Notes: generated by a model from the letters alone, not told the origin. Positions 25,849 to 34,950 are shown, counted from the first letter of the stretch. The stretch: DNA of 64,000 nt from Anaerolineae bacterium (GCA_020848035.1 JADLAX010000095.1:62001-126000); one strand, 5' to 3'. Numbers and translations are program-made.

Positions 25849-25898
25849 CGTGAAACGTGAAACGTGATGACCCTCTGGTCACGTTTCACGCATCACGA
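25849..25898. repeat. CACGTTTCAC-family inverted repeat, copy 2
   Basis: CGTGAAACGTGAAACGTGA is followed by a short loop and TCACGTTTCACGCATCACG. The left flank GGGTTTGG is shared with copy 3 (as GAGTTTGG). Confidence 0.75.
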
Positions 25899-26019
25899 AC
25901 TGCACCCCCTGAATACCTAAACAGTCATTTTTTCTTCCTTTCAACAACTCATAAATTTAAGCGCAAGTGCTTTGACAAAATGAACCTTTGTGTCTTGCCC
26001 TGCGCAAAAAGGATTTCTC

Positions 26020-27534
26020 ATGGCTCGGAAAATTGAAGTGATTCCGCACGATACGCACAACCAGACGCTGGTCAACAACGCCCACCCGGCCGACTGGCAG
26101 AACCCGACGCCAGACGGCCGTTACAACCTGCTCGTCATTGGCGGCGGATCGGCCGGGCTGGTGGCTGCCGCCGGGGCGGCCGGATTAGGCGCCAAAGTCG
26201 CCCTGGTGGAAAAACACCTGCTCGGCGGCGACTGCCTCAACGCGGGCTGTGTGCCCTCCAAAACCATCCTGCGCTCGGCCAAGGCGGTGGGCGACATTCG
26301 CCGCGCCGCCGCTTTGGGCGTGCACGTCACCGGCCCGGTGCAGGTTGATTTTCCAGCGGTGATGGAGCGGATGCGCCGCATTCGCGCCGACATCAGCTAC
26401 CACGATTCGGCTGAGCGCTTTAAGAAGATGGGCATCGATTTGTACCTGGGCGAGGGGCAGTTTACCGGCAACAATACGTTTGTGGTAGACGGCCGTCCCA
26501 TCACCTTCCGCAAAGCCGTTATCGCCACCGGGGCGCGAGCGGCCGTTATTCCCATCCCCGGCCTGCAAGAAGCGGGCTACATCACCAACGAAGGCGTTTT
26601 TGAGCTGACCCAGCTGCCCAACCGGCTGGCGATCATCGGTGCGGGGCCGATTGGGCTGGAAATGGCCCAGGCCTTTGCCCGCTTTGGCAGCCAGGTCACC
26701 GTGTTCGACATCATGCCCACGATGGGCGGCCTGCGCGACCCCGAAGGGCTGGCCCTCGTTCGCACTGCGCTGGAGGCCGACGGCATCCAATTTTGCCTGG
26801 AAAGCCAGACGCAAAAAGTGGACGTTGTCGCCGGGGAGAAGGTGCTCACCTTTACCCACGCGGACGCAACAAAAACCCTGGCCGTCGACGAGATTTTGCT
26901 GGCGGCGGGCCGGCGCCCCAACATCGAAGGGCTCAACCTGGAAGCGGCCGGGGTGGCATACAGCAAAAAGGGTGTTACCGTCAACGACCGGATGCAAACG
27001 ACCAATTCGGCCGTTTTTGGCGCGGGCGATGTGGCCATTCCGGCCCAATTCACCCACACGGCCGATGCCACGGCGCGCATCGTGCTGCAAAATGGGCTCT
27101 TCTTCGGGCGCAAAAAGTACAGCAATCTGATCATTCCCTGGACGGTGTACACCGACCCGGAAATTGCCCACGTGGGGCTGTTTGACTACGAAGCGGAGGC
27201 CCAGGGCATCGCCGTAGACACGTTTTCGTTCCACGTGCAGGAAACGGACCGGGGCCGCGCCGACGGCGAAGAGGGCTTTGTGAAGATTTACGTGAAGCAG
27301 GGCAGCGATAAAATCTTAGGCGCGACGATTATTGCTCGCCACGCCGGGGAGATGATCAGCGAAATCACCACGGCGATGATGGCCGGGGCGGGCCTGAGCA
27401 CCCTGTCGCAAACGATTCACCCGTACCCCACCCAGGCTGAGATCATCAAAAAAGCGGCCGATTCCTGGAACCGCACCCGCCTGACGCCGACGGTGGCCAA
27501 ATTGTTCAACACGTGGCTGCGCTGGCAGCGGTAA
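26020..27534 (+). CDS. MerA/Lpd-like FAD-dependent disulfide oxidoreductase
   Basis: The 504-residue flavoprotein has an FAD motif GGGSAG (41-46), the redox disulfide in GGDCLNAGCVPSK (Cys72/Cys77), an NAD(P) motif IIGAGPIGLEMAQAFARFG, AVFGAGDVA and the dimer-interface HPYPTQAE. It resembles mercuric reductase but lacks the N-terminal HMA domain and the C-terminal Cys pair, so Hg(II) reduction is unlikely. AAAAAGGATTTCTC supports ATG 26020. It is adjacent to a TVP38 gene, and this pairing recurs in other genomes. Confidence 0.87.
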   Translation: MARKIEVIPHDTHNQTLVNNAHPADWQNPTPDGRYNLLVIGGGSAGLVAAAGAAGLGAKVALVEKHLLGGDCLNAGCVPSKTILRSAKAVGDIRRAAALGVHVTGPVQVDFPAVMERMRRIRADISYHDSAERFKKMGIDLYLGEGQFTGNNTFVVDGRPITFRKAVIATGARAAVIPIPGLQEAGYITNEGVFELTQLPNRLAIIGAGPIGLEMAQAFARFGSQVTVFDIMPTMGGLRDPEGLALVRTALEADGIQFCLESQTQKVDVVAGEKVLTFTHADATKTLAVDEILLAAGRRPNIEGLNLEAAGVAYSKKGVTVNDRMQTTNSAVFGAGDVAIPAQFTHTADATARIVLQNGLFFGRKKYSNLIIPWTVYTDPEIAHVGLFDYEAEAQGIAVDTFSFHVQETDRGRADGEEGFVKIYVKQGSDKILGATIIARHAGEMISEITTAMMAGAGLSTLSQTIHPYPTQAEIIKKAADSWNRTRLTPTVAKLFNTWLRWQR

Positions 27535-27547
27535 CTAAAAGCTTTTC

Positions 27548-27575
27548 TGTAGGACGATTTTGTTAATCGTCTACA
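27548..27575. terminator. Hairpin after the flavoprotein gene
   Basis: TGTAGGACGATT and AATCGTCTACA form a stem around a 5-nt loop, shortly after the stop codon at 27534. A-rich rather than T-rich sequence follows, so termination is uncertain. Confidence 0.35.
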
Positions 27576-27648
27576 AAAAAGGTTGTAAGACTTTTGCAAG
27601 CTTTTTTGCCTAGAATCTGTTTGGGATCTAGGGAATTTTGCGAGTTTG

Positions 27649-27698
27649 GCGTGAAGCGTGATACCTTTTTATTCACGTTTCACGCATCACGTTTCACG
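27649..27698. repeat. CACGTTTCAC-family inverted repeat, copy 3
   Basis: GGCGTGAAGCGTGAT is followed by a loop and then ATTCACGTTTCACGCATCACG plus one further TTTCACG unit. It lies between the flavoprotein and the ynjB-like gene. Confidence 0.7.
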
Positions 27699-27754
27699 AT
27701 TTGTCCACTCCCTAAGTTCATAATAATTGGTAGCTTACAAAAATGGAGGAAGCG

Positions 27755-29065
27755 TTGAAGAAGATTTTATTTGTGCTCTTTGTGCTGTTGTTGGCCGCCT
27801 GTGGCGGTGCAAGTGAACCGGATGTGGCTGAGGAAACGGGGGCGGCAACGGCCGTTCCCCCCACCCCCGCTGAAACGATGAGCGAATCTGCTCCAGAAGG
27901 AGCCGCAACCCCACCCGGCTATGACGACCAGACCTGGGCCGACATTTTGGCCGAGGCCAGTGGCCAGACGGTCAACTTTTACATGTGGGGCGGCAGCGAT
28001 TTGATTAACAATTGGGTGACGGGGTACGTGGCAACGGCCGTTCAGGAGCAGTATGGCATCACCCTCAACCTGGTACCTGTCAGCGACGCCACCGAGTACA
28101 TCAACAAGGTGCTGGGCGAAAAAGAAGCGGGCCAGGACAGCGGCGGGTCGGTGGACCTGGTGTGGGTCAACGGCGAAAACTTCCGCACCATGCGCCAGGG
28201 CGAGCTGCTTTACGGCAATTGGTCGCAGTTTTTGCCCAGTTCGGCCTACGTCAATGGGGCGGACCCCAGCGTGGCCAACGACTTTGGCTTCCCTGTGGAC
28301 GGGTATGAATCCCCTTACGGCAAAGCCCAATTTGTGATGATTTACGACAGCGCCCGGGTGGCCGAGCCGCCGCGCACCATCCCAGCGCTGGTGGAATGGA
28401 TTAAGGCCAATCCGGGCCAGTTCACCTACGCCGCCCCGCCAGACTTCACCGGCAGCGCCTTTGTGCGCCACATCTGCTACGAGGCGGCCGGGGGCTACGA
28501 GACGCTGCTGGGCGAATTTGACCAGGCGGTCTTCGATGAAGCGGCCGCCGCTTGCTGGGAACTGCTGAACGAAATCGAACCGTTCCTGTGGCGCGAGGGG
28601 CAAACCTACCCTGAATCGCGCACGCGCATGCAGGATTTGTTTGCCAACGGGGAGGTGAGCTTCGACATGGCCTACAATCCGGCCGAAGCGAGCAGTTTGG
28701 TGGAAAACGGCCGTTACCCCGCCACCACCCGCACCTTCGTCTTCGACAGCGGTACGATTGCCAACACCCACTACGTCGCCATCCCCTACAACTCCGACCA
28801 CAAGGCGGCGGCGATGGTTGTGGCCAACTTCCTGCTCTCCCCGGAAGCGCAGCTGAGCAAAGCCCAGCCAGAAAACTGGGGCGATTTGCCCGTGCTGGAC
28901 CCGGCCCTGCTGCCCGCCGATCTCCAGGCCGAATTTGCTGCCATCCCGCGCGGCGAAGCCACCCTCTCCACCGAAGAGCTCTCCGCCAACCGCCTGCCCG
29001 AGCTGCAAGCTCCCTGGCTGACGGCGTTTGAGCAGGGGTGGGAGTTAGAAGTACTACAGAAATGA
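27755..29065 (+). CDS. ynjB: ABC transporter substrate-binding lipoprotein, YnjB-like
   Basis: The ~436-residue lipoprotein (lipobox LLLAACGG) is the solute-binding component. Its body matches E. coli YnjB closely: GQTVNFYMWGGSDLINNW, SVDLVWVNGENFRTM, YAAPPDFTGSAF, EPFLWREGQTYPES, and VVANFLLSPEAQLSKAQPENWGD. GGAGGA at 27745 lies 4 nt before TTG 27755, giving MKKILFVL. The ATG at 27743 would place that ribosome site inside the gene, so TTG is preferred. It heads a cluster with permeases (29147, 32946), an ATPase (33785) and a YnjF homologue (34951). The substrate is unknown. Confidence 0.85.
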   Translation: MKKILFVLFVLLLAACGGASEPDVAEETGAATAVPPTPAETMSESAPEGAATPPGYDDQTWADILAEASGQTVNFYMWGGSDLINNWVTGYVATAVQEQYGITLNLVPVSDATEYINKVLGEKEAGQDSGGSVDLVWVNGENFRTMRQGELLYGNWSQFLPSSAYVNGADPSVANDFGFPVDGYESPYGKAQFVMIYDSARVAEPPRTIPALVEWIKANPGQFTYAAPPDFTGSAFVRHICYEAAGGYETLLGEFDQAVFDEAAAACWELLNEIEPFLWREGQTYPESRTRMQDLFANGEVSFDMAYNPAEASSLVENGRYPATTRTFVFDSGTIANTHYVAIPYNSDHKAAAMVVANFLLSPEAQLSKAQPENWGDLPVLDPALLPADLQAEFAAIPRGEATLSTEELSANRLPELQAPWLTAFEQGWELEVLQK

Positions 29066-29146
29066 ACGGGTGAGCGGGTGAAGGGGTGAACGGGTGCGAG
29101 CATGTCACCTGTTCACCCCTTCACCCCTTCACCCCTTCACCCCTTC
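29064..29146. repeat. GGGTGAA/TTCACCC inverted repeat, copy 1
   Basis: Several GAACGGGTGA/GAAGGGGTGA units are followed by four TTCACCCC units up to the start codon of the permease. Related copies are at 29991-30067 and, as one arm, 32982-33009, all inside the same operon. Confidence 0.75.
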
Positions 29147-29995
29147 ATGAAAAAGCTCACCCTCCCCCTCCTCCTCACCCCCGCCCTCACGGTCATTGTG
29201 CTGCTGTTTGACGGCGGGCTGCTGCTGGCACTGCTGCAGAGTTTGGGGTACGTGCCCGCGATTGGCCGGACGGATTTAAGCGTGGAGGCGTATCGCCGGG
29301 TGTTTAGCGATGCGGCATTCGGCCGTTCGCTGCTGTTGACGCTGTGGATTGCGGGGGTGAGTACGGCCGTTTCCACCCTCATCGCCCTCATGGCTGCTCT
29401 TGCCCTGCGCCGCAGCTTCCCTGGCAAACGCCTGGCCACGTTTTTATTCCAGGCCAACCTGCCCATCCCGCACCTGGTCGGGGCGATTGGCATCTTGTTC
29501 CTGTTTTCACAAAGCGGCCTGCTGGCGCGGCTGGGGCACCTGGCCGGGATCATCCAGGTGCCCGCCGATTTTCCGGCGCTGGTGTTTGATCCGTACGCCT
29601 TGGGTATCATTCTGGAGTACGTCTGGAAAAGCAGCGTTTTTACCGGGGTCATTTTGCTGGCAGCGCTGCAATCCATCGGCGAGGAGTATGAAGACGTGGC
29701 CCAGACGCTCGGGGCCAACCGCTGGCAGCGCCTGCGCCACGTGACGCTGCCGCTGCTGCGCCCGGCCATCTTGTCCGCGTCGATACTGGTGTTTGCCTTC
29801 ACCTTTGGCGCGTTTGAAGTGCCGCTGCTGTTGGGAGCACGCTTCCCCTCGGCACTGCCGGTGCTGGCCTACCGCCTCTACACCGACGTCGATCTCAACG
29901 CCCGGCCGGAAGCGATGGCGATGAGCATCATCATTGCCGTGATCATTACCGTTTTGATTGCTTTTTACATGCAACTGACAAGGAGACAAAGGTGA
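29147..29995 (+). CDS. ABC transporter permease, YnjC N-terminal-half equivalent
   Basis: The ~282-residue permease starts MKKLTLPLLLTPALTVIVLL and has about six membrane helices. The EAA loop reads EEYEDVAQTLGANRWQRLRHVTLPLLRPAI, which contacts the ATPase. E. coli YnjC is a single 511-residue protein with two such halves; here the halves are separate genes (second half at 32946). The frame is open for 15 codons upstream, but those are repeat DNA (HPFTPSPLHPF), so I use ATG 29147. Confidence 0.85.
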   Translation: MKKLTLPLLLTPALTVIVLLFDGGLLLALLQSLGYVPAIGRTDLSVEAYRRVFSDAAFGRSLLLTLWIAGVSTAVSTLIALMAALALRRSFPGKRLATFLFQANLPIPHLVGAIGILFLFSQSGLLARLGHLAGIIQVPADFPALVFDPYALGIILEYVWKSSVFTGVILLAALQSIGEEYEDVAQTLGANRWQRLRHVTLPLLRPAILSASILVFAFTFGAFEVPLLLGARFPSALPVLAYRLYTDVDLNARPEAMAMSIIIAVIITVLIAFYMQLTRRQR

Positions 29996-30067
29996 GGGGG
30001 TGAACGGGTGAAGGGGTGACTACGCATCAACCCAACCTCCTCACCCGTTCACCCTTTCACCCGTTCA
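29991..30067. repeat. GGGTGAA/TTCACCC inverted repeat, copy 2
   Basis: GGTGAGGGGGTGAACGGGTG with AAGGGGTGA, then a loop, then CCTCACCCGTTCACCCTTTC and ACCCGTTC. It overlaps the permease stop codon and ends 10 bp before the halogenase-like gene. Confidence 0.75.
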
Positions 30068-30077
30068 TGGTACAGAT

Positions 30078-31793
30078 ATGAGTGAGATTACAACTTACGA
30101 CGTAGCAATTATCGGCACCGGCCTGGCCGGGTCGTCGCTGGCGGCAATTTTGGCGCGGCACGGGCAGCGGGTGGTGGCGTTTGAGGCCAAGTCACACCCG
30201 CGCTTTGCCATTGGCGAATCGCTCATCTTGGAGACGTCGGAGATGATGCGGGCGCTGGCCCACTTCTACGACGTGCCGGAGCTGGCCTACTTTAGCACGG
30301 AGAACTTTTTGCCGTTTGCGGGCACCACCCACGGCATCAAGCGCCATTTTGGCTTTTTGCACCACCAGCCAGGCCAGCCGCACGACGTGCGCCACACCTT
30401 GCAAGCCATCATCCCCAAGGAGCCACACGGCCACGAGCTGCACCTCTACCGGCAAGACACCGACTATTTTATGATGAGCACGGCCGTTTCCTACGGCGCC
30501 ACCATTCACCAAAACACCGCCATCCAGGACATTACGCTGCACGACGATCATGTCACCGTGATCCCCGTCCAGGGCGAACCGGTGACGGCGCGTTACGTGG
30601 TGGACGCGGGCGGCTTCCGCTCTATCCTGGCGCAAAAGTTTGGCGTGCGCGATTTTAATCTGCACACGCACTCGCGCGGCATGTTTACCCACATGATCAA
30701 CGTGCCCTGTTACCACCAAACCGGCGGCTCCCAAGAGAGCTACGGCCTGCCCTTCCGCATGTCTGAAGGCACGCTGCACCACGTGTTTGACGGCGGCTGG
30801 CTGTGGGTCATTCCCTTCGACAACCACGCCGAATCGACCAACCCGCTGTGCAGCGTGGGGCTGCTGTTGGACCCGCGCCAGCATCCACCCCGCCCCGATT
30901 TGTCGCCCGAAGCGGAGTTTTTTGCCTTCGTGGCGCAGTACCCCAGCATGGCGGCCCAATTTGCCAACGCCCAGGCGGTGCGCGACTGGACCCGCGCCGG
31001 ACGGCTGCAATACACATCGACGCAGGTGGTGGGTGACCGCTGGGCGCTGCTGGGGCACGCCGCCGGGTTTATCGACCCGCTTTACTCGAAGGGGTTGTAC
31101 ACGTCGCTGTCTACCGTCTTTGTGCTGGCCCACCGGCTGCTGCACGCCCGGGACACGGGCGATTACTCCGCCGCCGCCTTTGCCGACCTGGAAACGATGA
31201 CGCGCCACTTTGTCTGCTCGGCCGACCGGCTGGTGGCCAACAGCTACCGCGCGTTCCGCAACTACCGGCTGTGGCAGGTGTACGCGGTGATGTGGCTGCT
31301 GGGCGCTTACACGGAGCTGGTGAAGCTGAACATGATGCGGGCGCAGGCGATGGGATCGGCTACGGCCGTTGCCCGCCAGGCCTATTACGATCAGCTAATC
31401 AGCCTCAACCTGGTTGGCGGCGGCTACCCGGAATTTGATGAAGTGACCAGCCGGGTTGATCGGATCATTGAGGCGGTGGATCCGGGGGATGAAACGGCCG
31501 TTACCGCCGCCGTCAGCGAAATCAACCAGATTTTCCGGGGGCTGAGCTGGATTGCCGACCCGTTTGTGGCCCTGCTGGACGGCAAAACGTACCTGCCCAA
31601 AAACAAACTTCGCCTGAGCCTGCTGAAACCGGGCGAAGGCTTTATGCGCTCCGGCGCGTACAAAGCGCACTTTTTTGGCAACCTGACCATGCTGGATTTG
31701 CTGCAATACGGCGCGGCCGAGCGGTTCAAATTTGCCCGAACCATGCTGGCCCGGCAGCACAAAAAGCAGTTCCGGACGCGGGCCAACCGGTAA
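30078..31793 (+). CDS. Flavin-dependent halogenase-like monooxygenase
   Basis: The 571-residue enzyme has the FAD motif GTGLAG (13-18), FAIGESLI, a candidate catalytic Lys88 (HGIKRHFGF), the halogenase fingerprint WxWxIP as WLWVIP (241-246) and the second signature F331-I-D-P-L-Y-S-K-G339. Both are hallmarks of flavin-dependent halogenases, which use FADH2, O2 and halide. A geranylgeranyl-reductase-like or other monooxygenase activity is the alternative. It lies inside the ynj-type transport operon, with 84 bp to the permease and a 6-bp gap to the next gene. Confidence 0.72.
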   Translation: MSEITTYDVAIIGTGLAGSSLAAILARHGQRVVAFEAKSHPRFAIGESLILETSEMMRALAHFYDVPELAYFSTENFLPFAGTTHGIKRHFGFLHHQPGQPHDVRHTLQAIIPKEPHGHELHLYRQDTDYFMMSTAVSYGATIHQNTAIQDITLHDDHVTVIPVQGEPVTARYVVDAGGFRSILAQKFGVRDFNLHTHSRGMFTHMINVPCYHQTGGSQESYGLPFRMSEGTLHHVFDGGWLWVIPFDNHAESTNPLCSVGLLLDPRQHPPRPDLSPEAEFFAFVAQYPSMAAQFANAQAVRDWTRAGRLQYTSTQVVGDRWALLGHAAGFIDPLYSKGLYTSLSTVFVLAHRLLHARDTGDYSAAAFADLETMTRHFVCSADRLVANSYRAFRNYRLWQVYAVMWLLGAYTELVKLNMMRAQAMGSATAVARQAYYDQLISLNLVGGGYPEFDEVTSRVDRIIEAVDPGDETAVTAAVSEINQIFRGLSWIADPFVALLDGKTYLPKNKLRLSLLKPGEGFMRSGAYKAHFFGNLTMLDLLQYGAAERFKFARTMLARQHKKQFRTRANR

Positions 31794-31799
31794 GGCGAT

Positions 31800-32396
31800 A
31801 TGCAGACCTACTCACACTTTTTGATAACGGCCGTTCTGCGCCACCGGATTCAGCGCCACCAGGCCGATCTGCCCGGCAAGGCACTGCTCCTGGGCTCGGT
31901 GATGCCCGACATCCCCCTGTTTCTGCTGACGGCCGGGTACATCATTTCGCGCCAGCTCAACGCCAGCGCGTCCGACGAATTTGTGTTTGGCCCCACCTAC
32001 GACGCGCTTTACTTCACCAATCCGTGGTGGATTACCGGGCACAATTTGTTCCACGGACCGCTGCTGATTTTGCTGTACGCGGCCGTCGGCTACGGCCTCA
32101 CCCGGCAAACCGCCCGCCCGGCGTGGCAAAAGTGGGGCTGGCCCCTGCTCTGGTTTGCCGTGGGCTGCGGCCTGCACAGCCTCATCGACATTTTGACCCA
32201 CGTCAATGACGGGCCGCTGCTCTTTTTTCCGCTGAACTGGACCATCCGGTTCCACGCGCCGGTCAGCTATTGGGACCCGGCGCACGGCGGGCGTATCTTT
32301 AGCCCCATCGAGCACCTGCTGGACCTGGTGCTGCTGGGGTACCTGGGCTGGCAGTGGCGGCTGGCGCGGCGGCAGCGGCAGGCGGTGGGGAGCTAA
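31800..32396 (+). CDS. Membrane protein, YdjM-like putative metal-dependent hydrolase, paralogue A
   Basis: The 198-residue protein begins MQTYSHFLITAVL and has HQADLPGKALLLGSVMPDIPLFLL. Its conserved core is NPWW......HNLFH..., then GCGLHSLIDILTHVNDGPLLFFPL and SYWDPAHGG. The His/Asp pattern (H-x3-D-x3-H) resembles inner-membrane metal-dependent hydrolases of the YdjM type. It overlaps no gene but is 2 bp upstream of its paralogue, so the two arose by tandem duplication. Confidence 0.65.
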   Translation: MQTYSHFLITAVLRHRIQRHQADLPGKALLLGSVMPDIPLFLLTAGYIISRQLNASASDEFVFGPTYDALYFTNPWWITGHNLFHGPLLILLYAAVGYGLTRQTARPAWQKWGWPLLWFAVGCGLHSLIDILTHVNDGPLLFFPLNWTIRFHAPVSYWDPAHGGRIFSPIEHLLDLVLLGYLGWQWRLARRQRQAVGS

Positions 32397-32397
32397 G

Positions 32398-32949
32398 ATG
32401 AAGACGTATTCGCATGGGTTGGTAACGGCCGTTCTCCCCACCCCGCACCCCCACCAAAAACAGGCCCTGCTGACCGGTTCCGTGCTGCCCGACGTGCCCC
32501 TGATGCTGCTCAGCGTGGGCTACGTGCTGGACCGGCGCTACCTGCGCCCCCACCTGCCCGACAAAACGCGGTGCAGCCCCACCTACAACCACCTCTACTT
32601 CCACAACCCGTGGTGGATTGCCGCCCACAACCTGCTGCACGCGCCGCTCCCGCTTTTTGCCCTGGGGCTGATTGGCTACCTGGGGCGGCGGCAGCCGTGG
32701 GGCGATCGGCTGCTCTGGTTTGCCCTGGGCTGCGGCCTGCACAGCCTCATCGACATTGTCACCCACGCCGATGATGGGCCGGTGCTCTTGTTTCCGCTGG
32801 ATTGGCAGAAGCGCTTTCGCTCCCCCATCAGCTACTGGGACCCGGCACACGGCGGCCGTTTCTTCTCCTGGCTAGAGCATGTACTGGACCTGCTGCTGGT
32901 GCTGTGGCTGCTCTGGCAGTGGGGTAAACAAGGGAAGCAGGAAGTATGA
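32398..32949 (+). CDS. Membrane protein, YdjM-like putative metal-dependent hydrolase, paralogue B
   Basis: The 183-residue protein is clearly homologous to its upstream neighbour: MKTYSHGLVTAVL, TGSVLPDVPLMLL, NPWWIAAHNLLHAPLPL, GCGLHSLIDIVTHADDGPVLLFPL and SYWDPAHGG are shared. Keeping two copies suggests a heterodimer or different substrates (inference). Its stop codon overlaps the start of the second permease (ATGATG), so the genes are translationally coupled to the transporter. Confidence 0.65.
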   Translation: MKTYSHGLVTAVLPTPHPHQKQALLTGSVLPDVPLMLLSVGYVLDRRYLRPHLPDKTRCSPTYNHLYFHNPWWIAAHNLLHAPLPLFALGLIGYLGRRQPWGDRLLWFALGCGLHSLIDIVTHADDGPVLLFPLDWQKRFRSPISYWDPAHGGRFFSWLEHVLDLLLVLWLLWQWGKQGKQEV

Positions 32950-33788
32950 TGTCTGAGACAGCAAAGAGTCTGGGCGCTTCCGCTCACCCCTTCACCCGTT
33001 CACCCCTTCTTCTTCCCCTCATCCTGGTGAGCGTGGTCGCCCCACTCATCCCGCTGCTCATCTGGTCCTTCGCCCACCGCTGGTTTTTCCCGGCGGTGCT
33101 GCCGACGGAGTGGAGCCTGCGCGCCTGGAGCTACGTTTTTTCGGACAGTTCGCAGGTGGCGGCGGCGTTGGGCAACAGCACGCTGGTGGCCCTGGCCGTC
33201 ACCCTGCTTTCGGCGGCGATTGGCCTACCAGCGGGGCGGGCGTTGGGACTGTATGAGTTTAGGGGGAAAACGGCCGTTCTCTTCCTCATCCTCACCCCCG
33301 CCATCATGCCCGTCATTGCCGTGGCGATGGGCATTCACGTCGCCTTCCTGCGCCTGGGGCTGGCGGACAGCCATCTGGGCGTGGTGCTGGTGCACCTGGT
33401 GCCCGTGCTGCCCTACATGGTGCTGACGCTCACCAGCGTTTTTGCCAACTACAACCCAGATTTCGAAGGGCAGGCGCGCACGCTGGGGGCACGGCCGGGG
33501 CAGGTTTTCTGGCACGTCACCCTGCCCGCCATCTGGCCCGGCCTGATGGTGGGCGGTCTGTTTGCCTTCATCATCTCGTGGAGCCAATATTTGCTCACCC
33601 TGCTTGTTGGCGGTGGGCAGGTGATCACCCTGCCAGTGCTGCTATTTGCCTTTGCCAACAGCGGCGACAACGCCATCACCGCCGCGCTGAGCCTGGTGTT
33701 TATTGCCCCGGCGCTGCTGCTGTTTCTGTTTACCTCGCGCTACCTGACCGGGCGTAATGCTGCCCTGGGGGGATTGGGAAAGTTATGA
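32946..33788 (+). CDS. ABC transporter permease, YnjC C-terminal-half equivalent
   Basis: The 280-residue permease has six hydrophobic helices and the EAA loop YNPDFEGQARTLGARPGQVFWHVTLPAIWPGL. Residues ~12-20 (SAHPFTRSP) are encoded by one arm of the TTCACCC repeat that is otherwise intergenic in this operon, i.e. repeat DNA captured as an N-terminus. GGAAGT precedes ATG 32946; ATG 32949 is an alternative. It overlaps the ATPase gene by 4 bp. Confidence 0.85.
   Translation: MMSETAKSLGASAHPFTRSPLLLPLILVSVVAPLIPLLIWSFAHRWFFPAVLPTEWSLRAWSYVFSDSSQVAAALGNSTLVALAVTLLSAAIGLPAGRALGLYEFRGKTAVLFLILTPAIMPVIAVAMGIHVAFLRLGLADSHLGVVLVHLVPVLPYMVLTLTSVFANYNPDFEGQARTLGARPGQVFWHVTLPAIWPGLMVGGLFAFIISWSQYLLTLLVGGGQVITLPVLLFAFANSGDNAITAALSLVFIAPALLLFLFTSRYLTGRNAALGGLGKL
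32982..33009. repeat. TTCACCC repeat arm inside coding sequence
   Basis: CTCACCCCTTCACCCGTTC and a further ACCCCTTC form one arm of the operon's inverted repeat, read as protein in the permease N-terminus. Confidence 0.65.
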
Positions 33789-34858
33789 CCGAAGTGCAGC
33801 TTCACGGCCTGAACAAACAGTACGGCAACCAGCACCACGCGGTGGCCGATTTGTCGCTGGTCGCGCCGTGCGGGCAAATTACCGCCCTGCTTGGCCCGTC
33901 CGGCTGCGGCAAAACCACCGTGCTGAAGATGATTGCCGGGCTGCTGCCGCCCACCAGCGGCGACATCACCTTTGATGGCCAATCGGTGCGACTGGTGCCG
34001 CCAGAAAAACGGGGCGCGGTGATGGCCTTCCAGAACCATCTGCTGTTCCCGCACCTGAACGTGGCCGACAACATCGCCTTTGGCCTGAAAATGCGCGGCG
34101 AACCGGGCGCGGCCACGCGGCAGCGGGTGGAAGAGATGCTGGAATTGGTGCGGCTGACGGGTTACGGCCGTCGCCAACCCCACCAGCTTTCCGGCGGGCA
34201 AAAGCAGCGCGTGGCCCTGGCCCGGGCGCTCATCGTGCAGCCCAAGGTGCTGCTGCTGGACGAGCCGCTGTCTAACCTGGATGCCCACCTGCGTAACGAA
34301 ATGCGCGACCTGATTTTGAGCCTGCAGCGGCAGCTGGGCATCACCACCATCGTTGTCACCCACGACCAGGAGGAAGCGGTGATTCTGGCCGACCGGGTGG
34401 CGCTCATTTTCGACGGCAGATTGCAGCAGGTGGGGGAACCGGCCGATTTTTATGAACGGCCGTTAACCGAATCGATCGCCCGCTTTTTTGGCAGCGTCAA
34501 CTTTATTCCTGGCGTCAAGCACGGCAGCTGCGTTCAGACCAGCATCGGCTCGTTCCCCTGGGCGGGCGCGGTGGATGTGCCCGACGGGCCAGTCAAGCTA
34601 ACCATCCGGCCCGAAAGTGTGTTGTTAAGCGACTGCCAGCAAGAGCAAAGCGTGCCGGGGCGCGTCCTCAGCCATGTGTATGCCGGGACGCACACCCGCT
34701 TCAAAATCGCCACCACCGACCCGGCGCTGTCGCCGCTGGAACTGCTGGCCGACGCTGCCAGCCAGCGCCGCTTTCGCGATGGCGACACCGTCTTTTTACA
34801 CTTCCCGCCCGAAAAAATCTGGCTCATCGAGGAACCAGAAAACTTTGCCACGAATTGA
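33785..34858 (+). CDS. ynjD: ABC transporter ATPase, YnjD-like with TOBE domain
   Basis: The 357-residue ATPase has Walker A GPSGCGKT, a Q loop (AFQNHLLFPHLN), signature LSGGQKQRVALARAL, Walker B VLLLDEPLSNLD and switch His (VVTHDQEEA). A C-terminal TOBE-type domain follows (TIRPESVLLS). It is longer than E. coli YnjD (217 residues), which lacks TOBE, and so is closer to the CysA/PotA/ThiQ class in shape. It overlaps the permease by ATGA. Confidence 0.88.
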   Translation: MTEVQLHGLNKQYGNQHHAVADLSLVAPCGQITALLGPSGCGKTTVLKMIAGLLPPTSGDITFDGQSVRLVPPEKRGAVMAFQNHLLFPHLNVADNIAFGLKMRGEPGAATRQRVEEMLELVRLTGYGRRQPHQLSGGQKQRVALARALIVQPKVLLLDEPLSNLDAHLRNEMRDLILSLQRQLGITTIVVTHDQEEAVILADRVALIFDGRLQQVGEPADFYERPLTESIARFFGSVNFIPGVKHGSCVQTSIGSFPWAGAVDVPDGPVKLTIRPESVLLSDCQQEQSVPGRVLSHVYAGTHTRFKIATTDPALSPLELLADAASQRRFRDGDTVFLHFPPEKIWLIEEPENFATN

Positions 34859-34950
34859 CACGAATTAGGCTGCTTTCCGTGGAAATCCGTGCTCATCAGT
34901 GGCAAAAATGGCTATGAACAGACTTTTCTAAGAAGCGAAGGCAGGTAACG

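Noticed and set aside
26020-27534. Mercuric reductase
   Set aside because: It lacks the N-terminal metal-binding domain, the C-terminal Cys pair and any mer operon genes, so only a MerA-like oxidoreductase is claimed.
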